A stretch of DNA of 64,000 nucleotides, from assembly GCA_963768975.1 (NCBI GenBank), contig CAVYKB010000003.1, positions 208,453 to 272,452 of the forward strand, in the 5' to 3' direction. Below the pieces are notes generated by a model. It was not told the origin of the DNA. It saw only the letters and a list, made by a program, of their open reading frames with translations, and did not search any database. Origin of the DNA: CADCTB01 sp963768975 (GTDB taxonomy: Bacteria > Actinomycetota > Acidimicrobiia > Acidimicrobiales > AC-14). Below are positions 8,959 to 17,776 of the stretch, in pieces. Every line of letters begins with the position of its first letter. The first letter of the stretch is position 1. The position numbers and the translations under genes are program-made.

Positions 8959-9116
8959 GTGATTCCCCTTGTGTGGGAGCCCGATTGCTGGCCGGCGGAG
9001 ACAGCTTGGTCGCCTCACGCGGGTATGTCGGCCTCGGAGCTGAGTTGTCGCCGGATACCAAGCCGGCGTGATGTGCAGTCTATGTGGTGCAACGCCGGCG
9101 TGCGCCGGCCATTCCC

Positions 9117-9632
9117 TCATTCCCCGGCGTCCTCTCGTTCCTCGAGGGCGTCGTCCAGGGCGCTGAGGACCTCCAGTTGGAGGCGGTCCTTCGTGCGACC
9201 ACTCGCCTTCTTCATTCGCATCAGGTCTCCGAGCACCACGACAGAGACGCGCAGGTCGGCGGCGACGGGTAGCTCCTTGGCTCGGAGCGCCAGATCGACG
9301 TAGCCGGTTGTGCCGGACGGGGTGCCGAGGACGTCGAGGCTGCCGAGATCAGTGACAAAGGTGAACGAGTCACCGGCGGCCAGCGTTCGCGCATCGAGAA
9401 TGAAGGGAAGCTCCTCCTCAACCTTGGCGACACGCAGCTTGGCATTCATGCGGACGAGCGCCCTCGCTAAGCGCTCCAGGTTGCCGGGCGATCGTTCGTA
9501 GCAGACATCCAGATCGTTAGTAATCAGGGGAGCGCCGAGGAGCTCGCCGGCGTATCCGCCGATGACAACGAACTTCACCCCCTCCTCGTGAAGAACACGC
9601 AGTGCTCCAATCGGGTCGAACTGCCCGCTCAC
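9117..9632 (-). CDS. nucleotidyltransferase-fold protein, possible toxin partner of the upstream XRE regulator
   Basis: A 171-residue protein with V-I-G-G-Y-A-G-E-L-L-G-A-P near residue 22 and T-N-D-L-D-V-C near residue 38. This GG...TxDxD arrangement is the active-site core of the DNA polymerase-beta-like nucleotidyltransferase superfamily, as in AbiEii/MenT-type toxins and antibiotic nucleotidyltransferases. It starts at GTG 9632, overlapping the upstream XRE gene by 4 bp (GTGA), so the two are cotranslated. A toxin-antitoxin role is inference from the pairing. A small metabolic nucleotidyltransferase with its own regulator is the alternative. The C-terminus is charged and shows no other motif. 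Confidence 0.7.
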   Translation of the reverse strand: MSGQFDPIGALRVLHEEGVKFVVIGGYAGELLGAPLITNDLDVCYERSPGNLERLARALVRMNAKLRVAKVEEELPFILDARTLAAGDSFTFVTDLGSLDVLGTPSGTTGYVDLALRAKELPVAADLRVSVVVLGDLMRMKKASGRTKDRLQLEVLSALDDALEEREDAGE

Positions 9633-9946
9633 GCCACGCCTCTCGCCGCCCTGAGCCGTTCAAGGGCACGGCCGTACTGCGCTCCCCGCTCGGCACGCTC
9701 CTCCGGCGTCAGCGCCAGCCAGGACCGGATCAGGCTGTGGTCCTCGCCCTGCCCACGCCGCAGGGTCATGTCGAGTTCCCAGCCGCACGCTCGCAAGAGC
9801 CGGTCGAGCGTGTCGGCGCGGGGCATCTGCTTCCCTGACTCGATCCGGGCGATGGTGGGTTGGGGGATGCCGCACTTCTCGGCCAACTGCCGTTGCGAAA
9901 GTCCCGCCGACCGGCGAGCACCGTTCACCCACTCAGCGACGTTCAT
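9629..9946 (-). CDS. XRE-family HTH transcriptional regulator
   Basis: A 105-residue DNA-binding protein. The helix-turn-helix spans about residues 8-60: R-R-S-A-G-L-S-Q-R-Q-L-A, then G-I-P-Q-P-T-I-A-R-I-E-S-G, then D-T-L-D-R-L-L-R-A-C-G. This is a canonical Cro/C1-type domain. The C-terminal 40 residues are charged and helical. The ATG at 9946 follows a TATCAT hexamer by 6 bases with no room for a ribosome site, suggesting a leaderless message. It is cotranscribed with the nucleotidyltransferase gene and divergent from uvrC 33 bases away. It probably autoregulates, acting as antitoxin if the pair is a toxin-antitoxin module. Confidence 0.88.
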   Translation of the reverse strand: MNVAEWVNGARRSAGLSQRQLAEKCGIPQPTIARIESGKQMPRADTLDRLLRACGWELDMTLRRGQGEDHSLIRSWLALTPEERAERGAQYGRALERLRAARGVA

Positions 9947-9952
9947 GCAGCG

Positions 9953-9980
9953 ATGATAACGGATTCGGTATCGGTAGAAT
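9953..9980. promoter_or_regulatory. back-to-back -10 elements for the XRE gene and uvrC
   Basis: The 41 bases between the two divergent ATG codons (9946 minus, 9988 plus) hold two -10-like hexamers. Leftward TATCAT (plus-strand 9953-9958) lies 6 bases before the XRE ATG. Rightward TAGAAT (9975-9980) lies 7 bases before the ATG at 9988. Both spacings place the transcript start at or near the A of ATG, as in leaderless actinobacterial genes. No clear -35 elements were seen. The XRE protein bound here could affect uvrC as well; that is inference. Confidence 0.4.
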
Positions 9981-9987
9981 GGGTGCC

Positions 9988-11853
9988 ATGGTCAAGCGCC
10001 CGCCGGCCGGCACCATCCCCGACGCCCCCGGCTCCTACCAGTTCAAGGACGCCGACGGCCGGGTCATCTACGTGGGCAAGGCCCACAGCCTGCGGTCGCG
10101 ACTGTCGAACTACTTCGGGTCGCCGGCCACCATGCCGCCCCGGACGGCCCAGATGGTGGCCGCCGCCGAGTCGGTGGAGTGGATCCAGGTCCGCAACGAC
10201 GTCGAGGCGCTCATGCTCGAGTACAGCCTCATCAAGCAGCACCGGCCCCGGTTCAACATCCGCCTACGGGACGACAAGAGCTACCCGTTCCTGGCCATCA
10301 CGACCGGCGACGACTGGCCGCGAGCAATGGTCATGCGGGGCAAGAAGCGCAAGGGCGTCACCTACTTCGGCCCCTACGGCCACGCCTACGCCATCCGGGA
10401 GACCCTCGACCTCCTGCTGCGGACCTTCCCGATCCGCACCTGCAGCGAGAACAAGTTCCACCACCACGAGCGCCTGGGTCGTCCGTGCCTGCTGTTCCAC
10501 ATCGAGAAGTGCACCGGGCCGTGCGTGGGAGAGGTGGGCCGCTCGGAGTACGACGGCCTGGTCGACGAGCTGATCCAGTTCCTCTGCGGCGAGACCCAGG
10601 CCGTCGTCCGCCGGCTGGAGAAACAGATGGCGGAAGCGGCCGACACCCTGGAGTTCGAGCGGGCCGCCCGCTACCGGGACCGGCTGACCGCGGTCCGCAA
10701 GGCCATCGAGAAGCAGGCGGTGGTCACCGAGCGCCCGGAGGACCTCGACGTGATCGGGATCCACGGCGACGACCTCGAGGCCTCGGTCCAGGTCTTCTAC
10801 GTTCGCCGGGGCCGGGTCATGGGGCGCAAGGGCTTCATCGTCGACAAGGTTGAGGACGTCACCCCCGCGCAGCTCATCAGCCATGTCCTGGAGGGCCTGT
10901 ACTACGACGTCGACCCCGCCGGCGTGCCCAAGGAGGTACTCGTCCCCGACATGCCGGATGACCCCGACCTCTACCGGGAGTGGCTGACGGGCCAGCGGGG
11001 CTCCAACGTCGCCATCCGGGTGCCCCAGCGGGGCGACAAGCGGGCCCTCCAGGCCATGGTCACCCAGAACGCCAAGGAGGAGTTCGTCCGCCACCGGTTG
11101 AAGCGGGCGTCGGACCACAACGCCCGGGCCCGGGCCCTGAACTCCTTGCAGGAGGCCCTCGACCTCCCCGATCCGCCGCTACGGATCGAGTGCTACGACA
11201 TGAGCCACATCCAGGGAAGCGACTATGTGGGTTCGATGGTGGTGATGGAGGACGGGCTCACCAAAAAGAGCGAGTACCGCCGCTTCAAGATCCGTGACGT
11301 CCCCGGCAACGACGACTTCGCGGCCATGGAGGAGGTCCTGACCCGCCGGCTGACCGCCCTGCTTGTGGAGCGGGAGCGTCCGGTGGGGGACCGGCCGCGG
11401 AAGTTCGCCTACCCGCCGAACCTGCTCCTGGTCGACGGGGGCAAGGGACAGCTCTCCGTCGCCATCAAGGTGGTGGAGGACCTGGGCCTGGAGGGCGAGA
11501 TCTCGGTGGCGTCGCTGGCCAAGCGGTTCGAGGAGGTCTTCGTGCCCGGCCAGGCCGATCCCGTCCGGATCCCCCGCCAGTCCGAGGCGCTCTACCTGCT
11601 GCAGCGGCTGCGGGACGAGGCCCACCGCTTCGCCATCGACTACCACCGCCAGCTGCGGGGCAAGCGGATGATCAAGAGCTCGATCGACGACATCCCGGGC
11701 CTCGGTCCGACCCGCCGCAAGCGGCTGGTCAAGGAGCTGGGCGGCGTGGCCGCGGTGAAGTCGGCGTCTCTCGAGGACCTGGTGGCGCTGCCATGGCTGC
11801 CCGAGAAGGTGGCGATCGGCGTCTACGAGCGCTTTCACGGCAGCTCGGCGTAG
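9988..11853 (+). CDS. uvrC: excinuclease ABC subunit C
   Basis: A 621-residue nucleotide excision repair nuclease that makes both incisions around UvrB-bound lesions. The GIY-YIG domain is at the N-terminus (G-S-Y-Q-F-K-D...R-V-I-Y-V-G-K-A). It is followed by a UVR motif (Q-M-A-E-A-A-D-T-L-E-F-E-R-A-A-R-Y-R-D-R), the RNase-H-like domain with E-C-Y-D-M-S-H-I-Q-G and L-L-V-D-G-G-K-G-Q, and C-terminal helix-hairpin-helix motifs (I-P-G-L-G-P-T-R-R-K-R-L). An in-frame ATG three codons earlier (9979) overlaps the -10 hexamer, so 9988 is preferred. The 3-prime end overlaps the convergent FkbM gene by 19 bases. Confidence 0.96.
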   Translation: MVKRPPAGTIPDAPGSYQFKDADGRVIYVGKAHSLRSRLSNYFGSPATMPPRTAQMVAAAESVEWIQVRNDVEALMLEYSLIKQHRPRFNIRLRDDKSYPFLAITTGDDWPRAMVMRGKKRKGVTYFGPYGHAYAIRETLDLLLRTFPIRTCSENKFHHHERLGRPCLLFHIEKCTGPCVGEVGRSEYDGLVDELIQFLCGETQAVVRRLEKQMAEAADTLEFERAARYRDRLTAVRKAIEKQAVVTERPEDLDVIGIHGDDLEASVQVFYVRRGRVMGRKGFIVDKVEDVTPAQLISHVLEGLYYDVDPAGVPKEVLVPDMPDDPDLYREWLTGQRGSNVAIRVPQRGDKRALQAMVTQNAKEEFVRHRLKRASDHNARARALNSLQEALDLPDPPLRIECYDMSHIQGSDYVGSMVVMEDGLTKKSEYRRFKIRDVPGNDDFAAMEEVLTRRLTALLVERERPVGDRPRKFAYPPNLLLVDGGKGQLSVAIKVVEDLGLEGEISVASLAKRFEEVFVPGQADPVRIPRQSEALYLLQRLRDEAHRFAIDYHRQLRGKRMIKSSIDDIPGLGPTRRKRLVKELGGVAAVKSASLEDLVALPWLPEKVAIGVYERFHGSSA

Positions 11854-12650
11854 ATGTTGGTGGTGACGAAGATCTCCTCGGCCTCGGTGTAGCGCAGCGG
11901 CTCCAACCCGTCGACCAGGACTCTCGAGAGGACGTAGCGAGGTTCCAGCATCCGGACGAAGTCGCGCAGGTAGGTGCGGGCGTCGATGTTCGTTCCCCCG
12001 AACTCGAACTGGATGCGCTGGATGCGCCCTCCTTCGAGCATCTCCCGCGCTCCCTGAAGGACACGTAGCTCGTGGCCCTCGACGTCGATCTTGAGGAAAT
12101 CGATCCGGTCGACCCCGTGCTCGCGGCAGTACTCGTCGATCGTCAGTGTCTCGACCGACTCCTTCTCGGACATGCGGAGGCCGTGGCCCGAGAGGTCACG
12201 GTCGTGCAGCGACGTGAGGCCCGGTAGCCCGGGTACGGCATGGAGGACGGCGGCTCCCGCCCCGTCGCTGGCTGCGGCACGCACGCAAGTCACATTCCGG
12301 TCGGCGACCGCGGCCTGGAGCGTTGCGAACGCCGCCGCTGAAGGCTCGAAGGCATGGATCCGGGCGTCCGGAAACTCCCGGCTGGCGGCCAGTGACCACC
12401 CTCCCACGTTCGCCCCGATGTCGAAGATGACCCTCGGCCGAGGGACCGAGGCGCTCAGCCGTCCCAGGAGGGCGACCTCCCCTGAGTCGGCGAACTCACC
12501 CACACCGAACCCCCGGCCACGCAGGGCCGCTCGGTGCAGGAACCGGTAGACCGGTTGGGCGCCGATGCGCCCGCTCCAGAGGCTGCCGAGGGCGGAACGG
12601 CGCAGCTTGCCCAGGCCGGCGGCGCGGGCGAGATCACGCGCTTTGCCCAC
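11835..12650 (-). CDS. FkbM family methyltransferase
   Basis: A 271-residue SAM-dependent methyltransferase. SAM motif I is V-I-F-D-I-G-A-N-V-G-G-W-S, followed by H-A-F-E-P-S-A-A-A-F and the family-typical I-D-F-L-K-I-D-V-E-G-H-E-L-R-V-L-Q-G-A. FkbM-type enzymes O-methylate sugars or polyketides. It sits apart from the polysaccharide loci, between uvrC and a second methyltransferase, and has no operon partner on its strand. Its end overlaps uvrC by 19 bases. The substrate cannot be told. Confidence 0.88.
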   Translation of the reverse strand: MGKARDLARAAGLGKLRRSALGSLWSGRIGAQPVYRFLHRAALRGRGFGVGEFADSGEVALLGRLSASVPRPRVIFDIGANVGGWSLAASREFPDARIHAFEPSAAAFATLQAAVADRNVTCVRAAASDGAGAAVLHAVPGLPGLTSLHDRDLSGHGLRMSEKESVETLTIDEYCREHGVDRIDFLKIDVEGHELRVLQGAREMLEGGRIQRIQFEFGGTNIDARTYLRDFVRMLEPRYVLSRVLVDGLEPLRYTEAEEIFVTTNIYAELP

Positions 12651-12679
12651 CGGCAGACGGTATCCGGCGCCGCCCGAGG

Positions 12680-13435
12680 GTGCCTACTGTGGCTGCCGTG
12701 CCCAGCAACGCAGCTCCCGATCGGTCGCTCTGGGAAATCCACGCCGGCTGGTGGCAGCGGGCGTTCACCGACGGAGCGGACGCCGAGTACACCGAGCAGA
12801 TCATGCCGCTGGCCGCCGAGCACCTGGCCGGCGCGTCACGGGTCCTCGACGTAGGCACCGGCGAGGGCCAGCTGGCCCGGGTGGCCGCCGGCGCCGGCGC
12901 CCGGGTGGTGGGCGTCGACCCGTCGCGGGCCCAGCTGGCGGAGGCCCGCCGGCGGGGAGGGGGGCCGGGGTACGTCAAGGGCGAAGCCGTGTCGCTGCCG
13001 TTCCCTGACGGCACCTTCGACGCCGCCCTGGCCTGCCTGGTGTTCGAGCACATCGAGGGAGTCGATGCCGCCATCGCCGAGGTCGGACGGGTGCTCGGGC
13101 CCGGGGGCCGGTTCCTGTTCTTCCTCAACCACCCACTGCTCCAGGTCCCCGGCTCGGGGTGGATCGACGACCACATCCTGGAGGAGCAGTACTGGCGGAT
13201 CGGCCCCTACCTGGTGGAGGACATCTCGCTGGAGGAGGTCGACAAGGGCGTGTTCCTGCCCTTCGTCCACCGCCCGCTGTCCCGGTATGTCAACGCCATG
13301 GCCGGCGCCGGCATGCTGATCACCCGAATGGAGGAGCCGGCGCCGCCGCCCGGCTTCCTGGCGAGGGCCGAGGAATACAGCGCGGCCACGACGATCCCGC
13401 GGCTGCTGTTCCTCCGGGCGGAGAAGATGTCTTAG
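12680..13435 (+). CDS. class I SAM-dependent methyltransferase
   Basis: A 251-residue Methyltransf_11-type protein. Motif I is V-L-D-V-G-T-G-E-G-Q-L-A, the acidic loop V-V-G-V-D-P-S, and motif IV D-A-A-L-A-C-L-V-F-E-H-I. A long C-terminal part has W-I-D-D-H-I-L-E-E-Q-Y-W-R-I-G-P-Y-L, conserved among actinobacterial relatives near rapZ. The GTG at 12680 is the longest start; GTG codons at 12689 and 12698 are alternatives. It lies 29 bases from the divergent FkbM gene and 65 bases before the small coiled-coil gene. Small-molecule or quinone methylation is possible, with no direct evidence. Confidence 0.85.
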   Translation: MPTVAAVPSNAAPDRSLWEIHAGWWQRAFTDGADAEYTEQIMPLAAEHLAGASRVLDVGTGEGQLARVAAGAGARVVGVDPSRAQLAEARRRGGGPGYVKGEAVSLPFPDGTFDAALACLVFEHIEGVDAAIAEVGRVLGPGGRFLFFLNHPLLQVPGSGWIDDHILEEQYWRIGPYLVEDISLEEVDKGVFLPFVHRPLSRYVNAMAGAGMLITRMEEPAPPPGFLARAEEYSAATTIPRLLFLRAEKMS

Positions 13436-13500
13436 CCCGCCGGTATCCTGTCTCCTATGGGCTTCCCCTCTCGGATGATCTCCACGGAAGGGAATGCACG

Positions 13501-13785
13501 ATGGTGTCCGACCAGGACCGCCGGGAACTGTACGAAGCACTCGAGCGACGCTTGGGCGAGAGCGCAGCTGGCACGCTGATGGAGCTCCTGTCCCCGGTCG
13601 GCTGGGCCGATGTGGCGCGGCAATCCGACCTCGTCGCCGTCCGCGGCGAAATGGCGCAGATCCGTGGCGAGATCGCCGAGCTCCGGGGCGAGATCAAGGC
13701 GCAGCTGCCCCGGCTCTACATCGCCAATGTTGCGGCAATGGTCGGACTATCGGGCCTCGTTCTTGCCGCGGCGAAACTCGCATGA
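13501..13785 (+). CDS. small coiled-coil membrane-anchored protein of unknown function
   Basis: A 94-residue protein. Residues about 42-62 form a heptad-like repeat (R-G-E-M-A-Q-I-R-G-E-I-A-E-L-R-G-E-I), predicting a short coiled coil. The last 20 residues (Y-I-A-N-V-A-A-M-V-G-L-S-G-L-V-L-A-A-A) are one transmembrane span. This layout resembles DUF1640/CCDC90-type small proteins seen next to many actinobacterial genes. The ATG at 13501 has AAGGGAA eight bases upstream, and its stop overlaps the rapZ start as ATGA. It is therefore coupled to rapZ, though no functional link is established. Confidence 0.75.
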   Translation: MVSDQDRRELYEALERRLGESAAGTLMELLSPVGWADVARQSDLVAVRGEMAQIRGEIAELRGEIKAQLPRLYIANVAAMVGLSGLVLAAAKLA

Positions 13786-14630
13786 GTGAGTTTCTGATCA
13801 TCACGGGCGTCTCAGGCGCCGGCGGCTCGACCGCCGGCGACACCTTCGAGGATCTCGGCTGGTTCGTGATCGACAACCTGCCGCCGGCGTTGATCGGCAA
13901 GGTGGTCGAACTCGTGCAGCAGCCAAGGTCCACCACCCAGCGGGTGGCGCTGGTGGTGCGCACAGAGCACTACCTGGAGGAGCTGGCCACTGCCCTCGAC
14001 CAGCTGCGGAAGAGCCAAGCCCGGGTCCGGGTGCTCTTCCTCGAGGCGTCCGACGAGGTGCTCGTCCGCCGGTACGAGAACACCCGCCGGCGCCACCCCA
14101 TGTCGGGCGCCGACCGGGTCTCGGAGGCCATCGAGCGGGAGCGGGCTTTGCTGGAGGGGGTCAAGTCCCAGGCCGACGTGGTCGTCGACACCAGCGACCT
14201 CAACGTCCACCAGCTGCGGGACCGCCTGCTGGAGCTCTTCGCCCGGGAGACCGAGTCGCCGCTGCAGACCAACATCATCTCCTTCGGGTACAAGCACGGC
14301 CTCCCGCTCGACGTCGACCTCGTGCTGGACTGCCGTTTCCTGCCCAACCCGCACTGGGTCGAGCACCTCCGCCCGCTGACCGGCCTCGACGAGCCGGTCC
14401 AGCAGTACGTCGCCGCCCAGCCCGAGACCGGTGAGTTCCTGAAGCGCCTCGACAGCCTGCTGGAGCTGCTGCTGCCGGCGTTCGTGAAGGAAGGCAAGTC
14501 GTACCTGTCGATCGGGGTGGGCTGCACGGGCGGCACCCACCGTTCGGTGTACCTGGCCGAGGAGCTGGGAGGGATCCTCAGGAAGCGGGGATTCAACCCG
14601 ATGGTGAAGCACCGGGATCTCGGCAAGTAA
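13782..14630 (+). CDS. rapZ: RapZ-family nucleotide-binding protein
   Basis: A 282-residue protein of the RapZ/YvcJ family. In other bacteria it binds UDP-GlcNAc-pathway signals or small RNAs and hydrolyses nucleotides. It shows V-I-D-N-L-P-P (30-36), D-T-S-D-L-N-V-H, F-G-Y-K-H-G-L-P and the C-terminal G-C-T-G-G-T-H-R-S-V. The P-loop reads G-V-S-G-A-G-G-S-T (9-17), with Gly where the Walker A lysine normally sits; actinobacterial relatives often have Arg there. Nucleotide hydrolysis may be weak or absent. The ATG at 13782 overlaps the stop of the preceding gene. A longer open frame upstream is a shadow of that gene. Confidence 0.93.
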   Translation: MSEFLIITGVSGAGGSTAGDTFEDLGWFVIDNLPPALIGKVVELVQQPRSTTQRVALVVRTEHYLEELATALDQLRKSQARVRVLFLEASDEVLVRRYENTRRRHPMSGADRVSEAIERERALLEGVKSQADVVVDTSDLNVHQLRDRLLELFARETESPLQTNIISFGYKHGLPLDVDLVLDCRFLPNPHWVEHLRPLTGLDEPVQQYVAAQPETGEFLKRLDSLLELLLPAFVKEGKSYLSIGVGCTGGTHRSVYLAEELGGILRKRGFNPMVKHRDLGK

Positions 14631-14632
14631 CA

Positions 14633-15508
14633 GTGGCGAGAGTTGTCGCCCTGGGGGGCGGGCACGGGCTGGCGGCCACGTTGAGCGCGGCCAGGAGGTA
14701 CGCAGCGGACCTGTGCGCCATCGTGTCGGTGGCCGACGACGGCGGCTCGAGTGGCCGGCTGCGAGCCGCGTTCGGCATCCCCCCGCCCGGAGACCTGCGG
14801 AAATGCCTGGTGGCGATGGCCGACCCCGAGTCGATGTGGACCGCCGCCTTCGAGCACCGTTTCGACGCCGGCGAGCTGGAGGGCCATGCCTTCGGGAATC
14901 TGGTCCTCGCCGGCCTGGCCGCGTCCACCGGCAGCTTCGAGGCCGCCCTCGCCGAGGCCGGGCGGCTTCTCGGGGCGGTGGGGCGGGTCGTGCCGGCCAC
15001 CGTCGAGCCGGTGGTCCTCAAGGCGGTGGTCCGCGGCGCCGGAGACGACGACGGCGGTTCGATCACCGGCCAGGTGGCGGTGGCCAGCTCCGAAGGGATC
15101 GCCGGCGTGTCGCTGGTCCCGGCCGACGCCCGCTCGCCGGAGGCCGCCCTCGCCGCCCTCGCCGGCGCCGACCAGGTGGTGATCGGGCCGGGGTCACTGT
15201 TCACCAGCGTCCTTGCCGTCGTTGCCGTCCCTGCGGTCCGAGACGCGCTCGCCACCACCCCCGGCCGGAAGGTCTACGTCTGCAACCTGCGCCCCCAGCT
15301 CCCCGAGACCTCGGGGTACGACGTGGCCGCTCATGTGGACGCTCTCCGAGCCCACGGATTGGACATCGATGTCGTCCTGTGTCATCCGGACTCGCTTCCC
15401 CTGGGCCTCCTCGACGTAGAGTGCGTGCAGCGGCCGGTGGCCCGCCCCGACGGGACGGGCCACGACCCTGCACTCCTGGCGGCCGCACTCGAAGATCTGC
15501 TCACGTAA
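14633..15508 (+). CDS. yvcK: YvcK/GlmR family gluconeogenesis factor
   Basis: A 291-residue CofD-like protein. YvcK/GlmR binds UDP-GlcNAc and is needed for cell-wall precursor supply on gluconeogenic carbon. The N-terminus has L-G-G-G-H-G-L-A-A-T, then V-A-D-D-G-G-S-S-G-R-L-R, P-P-G-D-L-R-K-C-L and G-H-A-F-G-N-L. Later motifs are I-G-P-G-S-L-F-T-S-V and V-C-N-L-R-P-Q-L-P-E-T-S-G-Y. The GTG start (14633) is two bases after the rapZ stop, so they form one operon. The usual next gene, whiA, is absent: gap begins 36 bases later. Confidence 0.94.
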   Translation: MARVVALGGGHGLAATLSAARRYAADLCAIVSVADDGGSSGRLRAAFGIPPPGDLRKCLVAMADPESMWTAAFEHRFDAGELEGHAFGNLVLAGLAASTGSFEAALAEAGRLLGAVGRVVPATVEPVVLKAVVRGAGDDDGGSITGQVAVASSEGIAGVSLVPADARSPEAALAALAGADQVVIGPGSLFTSVLAVVAVPAVRDALATTPGRKVYVCNLRPQLPETSGYDVAAHVDALRAHGLDIDVVLCHPDSLPLGLLDVECVQRPVARPDGTGHDPALLAAALEDLLT

Positions 15509-15544
15509 CACCGCTTCTGGAATCATTAGTCAAGGGGGACCCGT

Positions 15545-16558
<1,014 letters not shown>

Positions 16559-16639
16559 GGGTGGCGTGAGGGAGCCGCTGGCGAGCGAACCAATGTGGAG
16601 GCTCTCTGAGTCTTGGCCACCGCCGGAGGGGGTGGCCCA

Positions 16640-17776
16640 ATGACTCTCCCCACCCTCGAGGACCTGCCTGACCCGTCGGGTAAGAAGGTCCTGGTCAGGG
16701 CCGACTTCAACGTGCCCATGACCAACGGGCACATCGACGACGACCTGCGGATCACCGCGGCCCTACCGACCATCGAGTGGCTGCAGGAGCGGGGCGCACG
16801 CGTCACGGCGTGCAGCCACCTCGGCCGGCCCAAGGGCCAACCGGACACCAAGTACTCGATGGACCCGGTGCGGAAGCGGCTCGCCGCGCTCGCACCGGAC
16901 GTCGAACTCCTGGACAACCTCCGCTTCGACCCGGGTGAGGAGGCCAACGACCCTGACTTCGTCCAGCGCCTGATCGACGGGTTCGACCTCTACGTCAACG
17001 ACGCCTTCGGCGCCTGCCACCGGGCCCACGCCTCGGTGGTGGGCCCTCCGATGTTCCTGCCCAGCGCCGCCGGCCGGCTCCTGGCCAAGGAGGTCGAGGT
17101 CCTCGGGGGGCTGCTGCACCGGCCCAGGCACCCCTTCATCGCCATCCTGGGCGGGTCCAAGGTCAGCTCCAAGATGGGCGTGATCGAGGCCCTGATCGAC
17201 AAGGTCGACCACCTGGCCATCGGCGGGGCCATGTGCTTCACGTTCATGCTGGCCCAGGGCTACTCGGTGGGCGACTCGTTGGTGGAGCCCGACTGGGTCG
17301 ACGCCTGCAGGCGCTTCCTGAAGGGGCCCGACAAGGACAAGCTGCTCATCCCCAACGACGTCGTGGCCCTCGGCCCCGACGACGAGGTGGAGGTCTTCAT
17401 CGGCGACATCCCCGACGGGTGGAAGGGCCTCGACATCGGGCCGTCAAGCACCCTCGCCTTCATCCAGCCCCTCGAGCACGCCGGCACCATCCTGTGGAAC
17501 GGGCCCATGGGCATGTTCGAGGACACCCGTTTCGAGGAGGGCACCCTCATGGTGGCCGAGGCGGTGGCCGACTCCCGCGGCTTCACCGTCGTGGGCGGAG
17601 GCGACAGCGCCGCCGCCGTGGCCAAGTTCGGCCTCGACCTCCGTATTGACCACGTCTCCACCGGGGGAGGGGCGTCGCTCGAGCTGATCGAGCAGGGCGA
17701 CCTCCCCGGGCTGGCGGCACTGCGCAATGGCTACCGGCCGACCGGCCAAGGAGAGGCGTCAAATGCCCCCGAGTGA
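16640..17776 (+). CDS. pgk: phosphoglycerate kinase
   Basis: A 378-residue kinase of lower glycolysis. The N-terminal domain has V-L-V-R-A-D-F-N-V-P and H-L-G-R-P-K-G. The central part has N-D-A-F-G-A-C-H-R-A-H-A-S and G-G-S-K-V-S-S-K. The C-terminal nucleotide domain has W-N-G-P-M-G-M-F-E and G-G-G-D-S-A-A-A-V. The ATG at 16640 is chosen because GGAGGGGG sits 7 bases upstream; a TTG 27 bases earlier would include that ribosome site in the coding region. The length is slightly below the usual 390 to 400. The end overlaps tpiA by 14 bases. Confidence 0.96.
   Translation: MTLPTLEDLPDPSGKKVLVRADFNVPMTNGHIDDDLRITAALPTIEWLQERGARVTACSHLGRPKGQPDTKYSMDPVRKRLAALAPDVELLDNLRFDPGEEANDPDFVQRLIDGFDLYVNDAFGACHRAHASVVGPPMFLPSAAGRLLAKEVEVLGGLLHRPRHPFIAILGGSKVSSKMGVIEALIDKVDHLAIGGAMCFTFMLAQGYSVGDSLVEPDWVDACRRFLKGPDKDKLLIPNDVVALGPDDEVEVFIGDIPDGWKGLDIGPSSTLAFIQPLEHAGTILWNGPMGMFEDTRFEEGTLMVAEAVADSRGFTVVGGGDSAAAVAKFGLDLRIDHVSTGGGASLELIEQGDLPGLAALRNGYRPTGQGEASNAPE

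Noticed and set aside
8959..9116. A riboswitch or leader element upstream of nadA
   Set aside because: No conserved stem or known NAD-related motif could be recognised in these 158 bases beyond the ribosome site.
16613..16639. TTG start for pgk at 16613
   Set aside because: The strong GGAGGGGG ribosome site lies inside that extension and points to the ATG at 16640.
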